NCBI RefSeq assembly: GCF_026914265.1 | Contig: NC_069134.1 | Coordinates: 13,733,205 to 13,797,204 of the forward strand | DNA length: 64,000 bases | From: Mya arenaria | Lineage: Eukaryota > Mollusca > Bivalvia > Myida > Myidae | Reading direction: 5' to 3' | In this document: one piece after another, positions 59,576-64,000 of the stretch | Layout: every line of letters begins with the position of its first letter | How positions within the stretch are numbered: the first letter of the stretch is position 1 | Made by a program: the position numbers and the translations under genes | Notes under the pieces: generated by a model | Told to the model about the DNA's origin: nothing | The model's input: only the letters and a program-made list of their open reading frames with translations | The model's database searches: none

Positions 59576-61560
59576 GCCTCTCCAATTTTAAGAAAGTGGT
59601 TCTCAAATTCATAAAATAACACAACTATAGGGTGATTGGTATTTGTATTTCACAATAGTGCATACAATTAAAAATACAAGAATGTACTTAACTATGACGG
59701 AAACTTAAGAATAACAAAAAAAAATACATAAATGGGTTGAATTTTAAATAAGAACACAAAATACGAAAAAATGATACTAAATTATGAATACATAAATACA
59801 TAGCACAATGTAGATATAACTATATCAATACATTTTGGCCATAATAAATATAATTACTTTTTAATGACATTTTAAAGGTATTTAAATGAATAGCGCATAA
59901 TATTTACAATAAATGTATTTACTGATATAAAAATAAAACATATATTAACTCATAACACAACGTACACTTTAATGTAACCCATTCATTTATATTATCTTTA
60001 GTTTTACTAAATGGGAAGCAACATCAACATTATGGCATTCTGTCTATTTCGCCAGTTTGCAGCTATTAATGAGCTCACGGTAAACCATTGGACGTGCTAG
60101 TGTTGACTTTCGCATCGGATATTTTGTTTTAACAGTTGCAGTAGTGTCTCTCCTGTTTTCTGGTTTTCAGGCTGTACATGTAGCCATTGACAACTAGAGT
60201 TTTCTGCTATTCTTTATGAACCGTATATTTACTAGCGATTGCCATTTTAGGTGGGTTACGGATGCTGAGGAGACTGACCATCTTTATATACTATGTGTAA
60301 TATGACTTACAGTTAGTGACCCTTTCTTGGTGTCCAGCTGTTAATTATCGGAAATGTTAACTTAATTGGGACTCATCATAATTGTTTTTAGACTTTTGTA
60401 CGTTTAGATATGCATTGAAAACATGTGACAAAATATAGTTATATTATACAATCAGTATTTTTAAACAGGATGAAACACGATACTAGTATCTGAAAAAAAT
60501 AAAGTGAGAAAAAGAAACGGTTTGGAAAGTGGGAACAAACCGATTTTATTTATTGAGGGAAGCTCATGAAGTTGAAATGTTTTGTTATGTTTTATACTAA
60601 TTTCTGGCGTTTATTGGTATTTTGAATTATTTTCGTATAACCCCTTTTTGAAAAGATTGTTTGTTACGCCGCTACCCGTGGGACTGGGCAGAGTATGTCA
60701 TTTCTTTTTTCGGTTTGTTGAAAATACTTCTCAGAGTTTATCTTATTGATATCATTTAGTCGTGTTTTAGTGCAAACATTTTAATAAGTGAACAAATAAA
60801 AGATATTCCCAAAGCAATACATCGTCAACCTCTCGTTTACCTTTTGCCTATCCCAGTGATGGTAAAGAATGCAATCGCATATTAAAATGGTTTAAAGAGA
60901 ATAAAAAAAAGAATATATTGACATGAACCAAAATAAACAAAATGAAGAAACATAAGACAAATGAGAATCTTAAAATATCAGATGAGTATGAAGGACAAAT
61001 AGAAGAAGAAATTGGAGTAGTAACAGAAGAAGAAAATGTTTGAAAAAAATATTGAAGAAGAATTGATAGCAGTACTTGGTCACAACGAAGGTATTGAAAA
61101 AGATGTGATTGAACATTATAAATTACCCTTCTTATCTACACTATTGTCCAAATACGATAAAGAAAAAACAAAACAAAACAAAACGTTAAAAACTTGTTGG
61201 TAATGATTTAAAAAGTTTATCTCAGGATATTGCTTGGTATAGAAACAAATGCAGCAGAAACTACTACATTTGCAAATTTTAAACCACTAAAAGTAGGTGA
61301 TAATTTAAAAAATGAAATAATTAAAAGAAATGATTAATCTTCACCATAGCTTTTAACAGCATGAAAATAAAAAAATAGCAAAGGCCTCACAAAAACTACA
61401 AATGGTGAACAATATCTCGGTTTATCAATTTACATTCTAAACAAGTTAACAATAATGAATTAATTGCTAAAACAGCGACAATGTTGTATTAAATGTAAAA
61501 GTTTATTCTGATTTGATGATCTATTAACAAACAAATTTATTCCAAACAATGATTATTCGA
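59576..61560. other. AT-rich stretch between LINE remnants
   Basis: No host gene seen. The part from about 60960 to 61560 has broken lysine/glutamate-rich frames (ISDEYEGQIEEEIGV, IEKDVIEHYKLPFLSTLL) that could be the decayed ORF1 or leader of the next LINE. Similarity was not strong enough to call it. Confidence 0.35.
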
Positions 61561-64000
61561 AATAAGCCTAACATATGTTTAAAAGATTAAACACAACTCT
61601 TTGGAATGTAACCACTAAAATAAGTAAACTTAATCTAATTTGCAAATATGACATTATTTTTCTTTTTGAACCTTGGGGAAATAAAAATTCTAATTTTGAA
61701 TTAAGTGGCTTTAAATGTTTCAATTTATTTAGAAATTTCAAAATCGTCGAGCGAAGAGAAATAGTGGCGGGGTTGTAGTTTATATCCGCAATAATATTTC
61801 AAAAGGTGTAAATATTGTCAAAAAACATTTTGATACCATTGTTTGGTTAAAATTGGACAAAACGTATTTTAAACTTGCTGATTTATATCTTGCCGGTGTG
61901 TATTTTTGGGTCGAGAGTTTCCCTGCATATAATTTTATTAATGAAGATTTATTTGATATTGTTCAAAATGATATTAGTTATTATCAAATGCTTGGTAAAA
62001 CTATGTTAATAGGTGATTGGAATGCGAGGGTCGAAACGGGGACAAAGGGATTGCATTGATTGTGATCGTTTTGTGCACAGTATTGATGATGACGAGTATT
62101 GTCCGGATTGGCCCATTGTTCGCCGTTCACAAGACCAAATTTGTAACGGTCATGGTATTAAATTATTAAACTTATGTAAATCATGTTCAATTCGCATTGC
62201 TAATGGTAGATTAAGTAATGATTTTCATAATGGGGATTTCACATACGTATGTTCAACAGGTGTTATCGACTATTTACTGTTAAGTGACCATGATTTTAAT
62301 TTGGCACATAATTTTACCATTGGTGTATTTAACGAGTGGTCAGATCATGCCCCGATTTATTTTAGCATGTATACCTATTGGTCATGATCTAATATATAAT
62401 TCTCACGAATGTGTCAAATCTAGTATTCGATGGAATGATGCACTTTGTGACTCTTTTCGATGCAATATTATTGCAAAATTGCCCGTTTTCAACTCTATTT
62501 TAAATGATGTTACATTTGATAGTCGTATTGCAGTTAATGATTGTATAAAAACATTTACACATGTCATTAATTCTGTAGCAGAGCCATTGTATCCGATAAG
62601 CCTATTGTTGATCAAGGCGTATGTAAAAAGGCTGACTGGTTTGATGAAGAATGATTTAATGCTTAACGTCTGTATATCAATGCACTGAATAAATATAATA
62701 GTTGTAAAAATGAAATAAATAGGCGATCATTTTGTGAAAATAAAAAGCTTTATAAATGCCTTGTTAAAAAGAAGAAAAGACGTTGTAAAATTAATAAGAT
62801 AAAGGCAATTGAAAAGCTAAGGCACTGTTAACCAAAATATTTTTTAGGCATTTCAGTAAAATGAAATCTAATAATGATTACAGCACTGATGAATTCTTCA
62901 CTTTTTTCAACTTTGAACGATGATATGCCAACTTGCATCAAATGTAAATGCAGAGAAGTTCTGTAATAATCATGATTTTGATATAATGATTGTATTTTTG
63001 AAGAGCTTGATACTCCAACCACTGTGCAGGAAATTGAAAATATAACAAAAGTATTAAAGAAAAATAAAGCTTTCGCCGGTGACAAATTGTTTAATGAATA
63101 CTTCGTTGCAACTATTGACGTTTTATCGTCTTATTTGGTAGACATTTTTAACGGTATTCTTCATACCGGGGGTTTTCCCGACCAATGATGGAAGGTTTTA
63201 TAGTTCCTTTGTTTAAGAAAAATGACCCCCTTGATGTAAATAATTATAGAGGTATTACGCTTGTCAGTTGTTTCTCTAAAAAAAATCAGGAATACTTAAT
63301 ATAACGTATTACAGATTGGGCTAAAAATAATAATATATAGAGTGATGCCCAATTCGGTTTTAGAAAAGGTCGCCCCAACAGTTATGCATTTTTGTGCTGA
63401 ATGCTGCTATAAGTAAATGTTTGAATGAAATAAACGCTTACGCTTAGCTGTGAATTTATAGAGTTTACGAAAGCCTTTGATAGTATTTATAGAAATGGTC
63501 TTTGGGTTAAGTTATATAATGTAGGTGTTCGTGGAAAAACGTTGAAAAATATGCGCGATATGTACTCCAAGGTAAGAGCACGTGTTACTAAGTGTAGCTC
63601 ATTTTCTGATTTCTTTAAATGTTCTGTAGGCTTAAAGCAAGGTGAAGTCATGTCTCCGATATTGTTTTCTTTATTTTTAGAAGATCTAGAGTTGTATTCA
63701 TTTGATAGTATTGATTCAGGTATTACTTTAGAAGAAATATCTTTCATATTATGTTATTTGCAGATGATATGGTTATAATGGGACAATCTCCAGAAGATTT
63801 GCAAAAAAAGCTTAAATTTGTTGAATTCATATTTTAAATGTTGGGGATTAGAAGTAAATCCAGATAAAAGTAAAATAGTTGTGTTTAGAAAAAGAGGTCC
63901 TATTAAAATTATTGAAAAATGGACGTACAATGGCTGTAACTTAGAAGTTGTTGATAATTTCAAATTATCTTGGAACGGTATTTAGTTATAGTGGAAGTTT
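61560..64000 (+). mobile_element. Decayed LINE with endonuclease and reverse transcriptase, running off the window
   Basis: APE-type endonuclease pieces come first: YDIIFLFEPWGNKN (61648), a GLVVYIRNNISKGVNIVKKH-like block (61773), LIGDWNARVETG (62010), GVIDYLLLSDHDF (62259) and EWSDHAPIYFSM (62335). Reverse transcriptase pieces follow: AQFGFRKGRP (63348), FIEFTKAFDSIYRNGLW (63455), KCSVGLKQGEVMSPILFSLF (63619) and LFADDMVIMGQSPEDLQKKL (63751), which carries the catalytic FADD, with the thumb continuing to the window end. Domain order and spacing are close to full length. Numerous stops and frame changes make it non-functional. Confidence 0.85.

Overview
The window looks like nuclear DNA of a bivalve mollusc. 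It is AT-rich and intron-dense, and it carries a very large invertebrate lipid-transfer-protein gene. It also carries tandem-repeat-cored elements of the kind described as pearl/Helentron-associated elements in bivalves, and many decayed LINEs. The species cannot be named from the sequence alone.

Layout. (1) 1-20131, plus strand: all but the 5' end of a large lipid transfer protein gene (apolipophorin/apoB-like). I could assemble 27 exons whose reading phases agree at every junction. They give 5205 residues, of which 3230 come from one uninterrupted 9.69-kb exon, and the C-terminus is a von Willebrand factor D domain. (2) 22837-32373, plus strand: an eight-exon tetraspanin of 298 residues with the CCG signature and six cysteines in the large loop. 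Its introns hold a GAT/GGT array, a tandemly duplicated exon-intron junction, an apparent hAT-like MITE, and two large tandem-repeat-cored elements. (3) 36714-38802, minus strand: a two-exon Golgi-type carbohydrate sulfotransferase of about 392 residues. (4) 39-49 kb: gene-poor. It holds diverged repeats, a MITE with TTAA at both ends and a tRNA-like interior, a truncated LINE with an (ACTT)n tail, and a perfect 54-bp-armed hairpin directly after that tail. (5) 49052-52243: a satellite of exactly 17 units of 186 bp plus 36 bp, with a six-unit higher-order repeat. (6) 52613-53411: a hAT-type MITE with a perfect 8-bp target duplication. (7) 53.4-55.5 kb: degenerate tandem repeats. (8) 55.9 kb to the end: decayed LINEs, all on the plus strand.

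The three host genes share no obvious pathway: one carries lipid in the circulation, one is a membrane scaffold, and one modifies glycans in the Golgi. No CRISPR, rRNA or convincing functional tRNA gene was seen, and no virus-like or LTR element was recognised. The best leads are four repeats with a shared architecture, the higher-order satellite, the duplicated splice junction in the tetraspanin, the long perfect hairpin, and the giant exon built of roughly 54-residue repeats.
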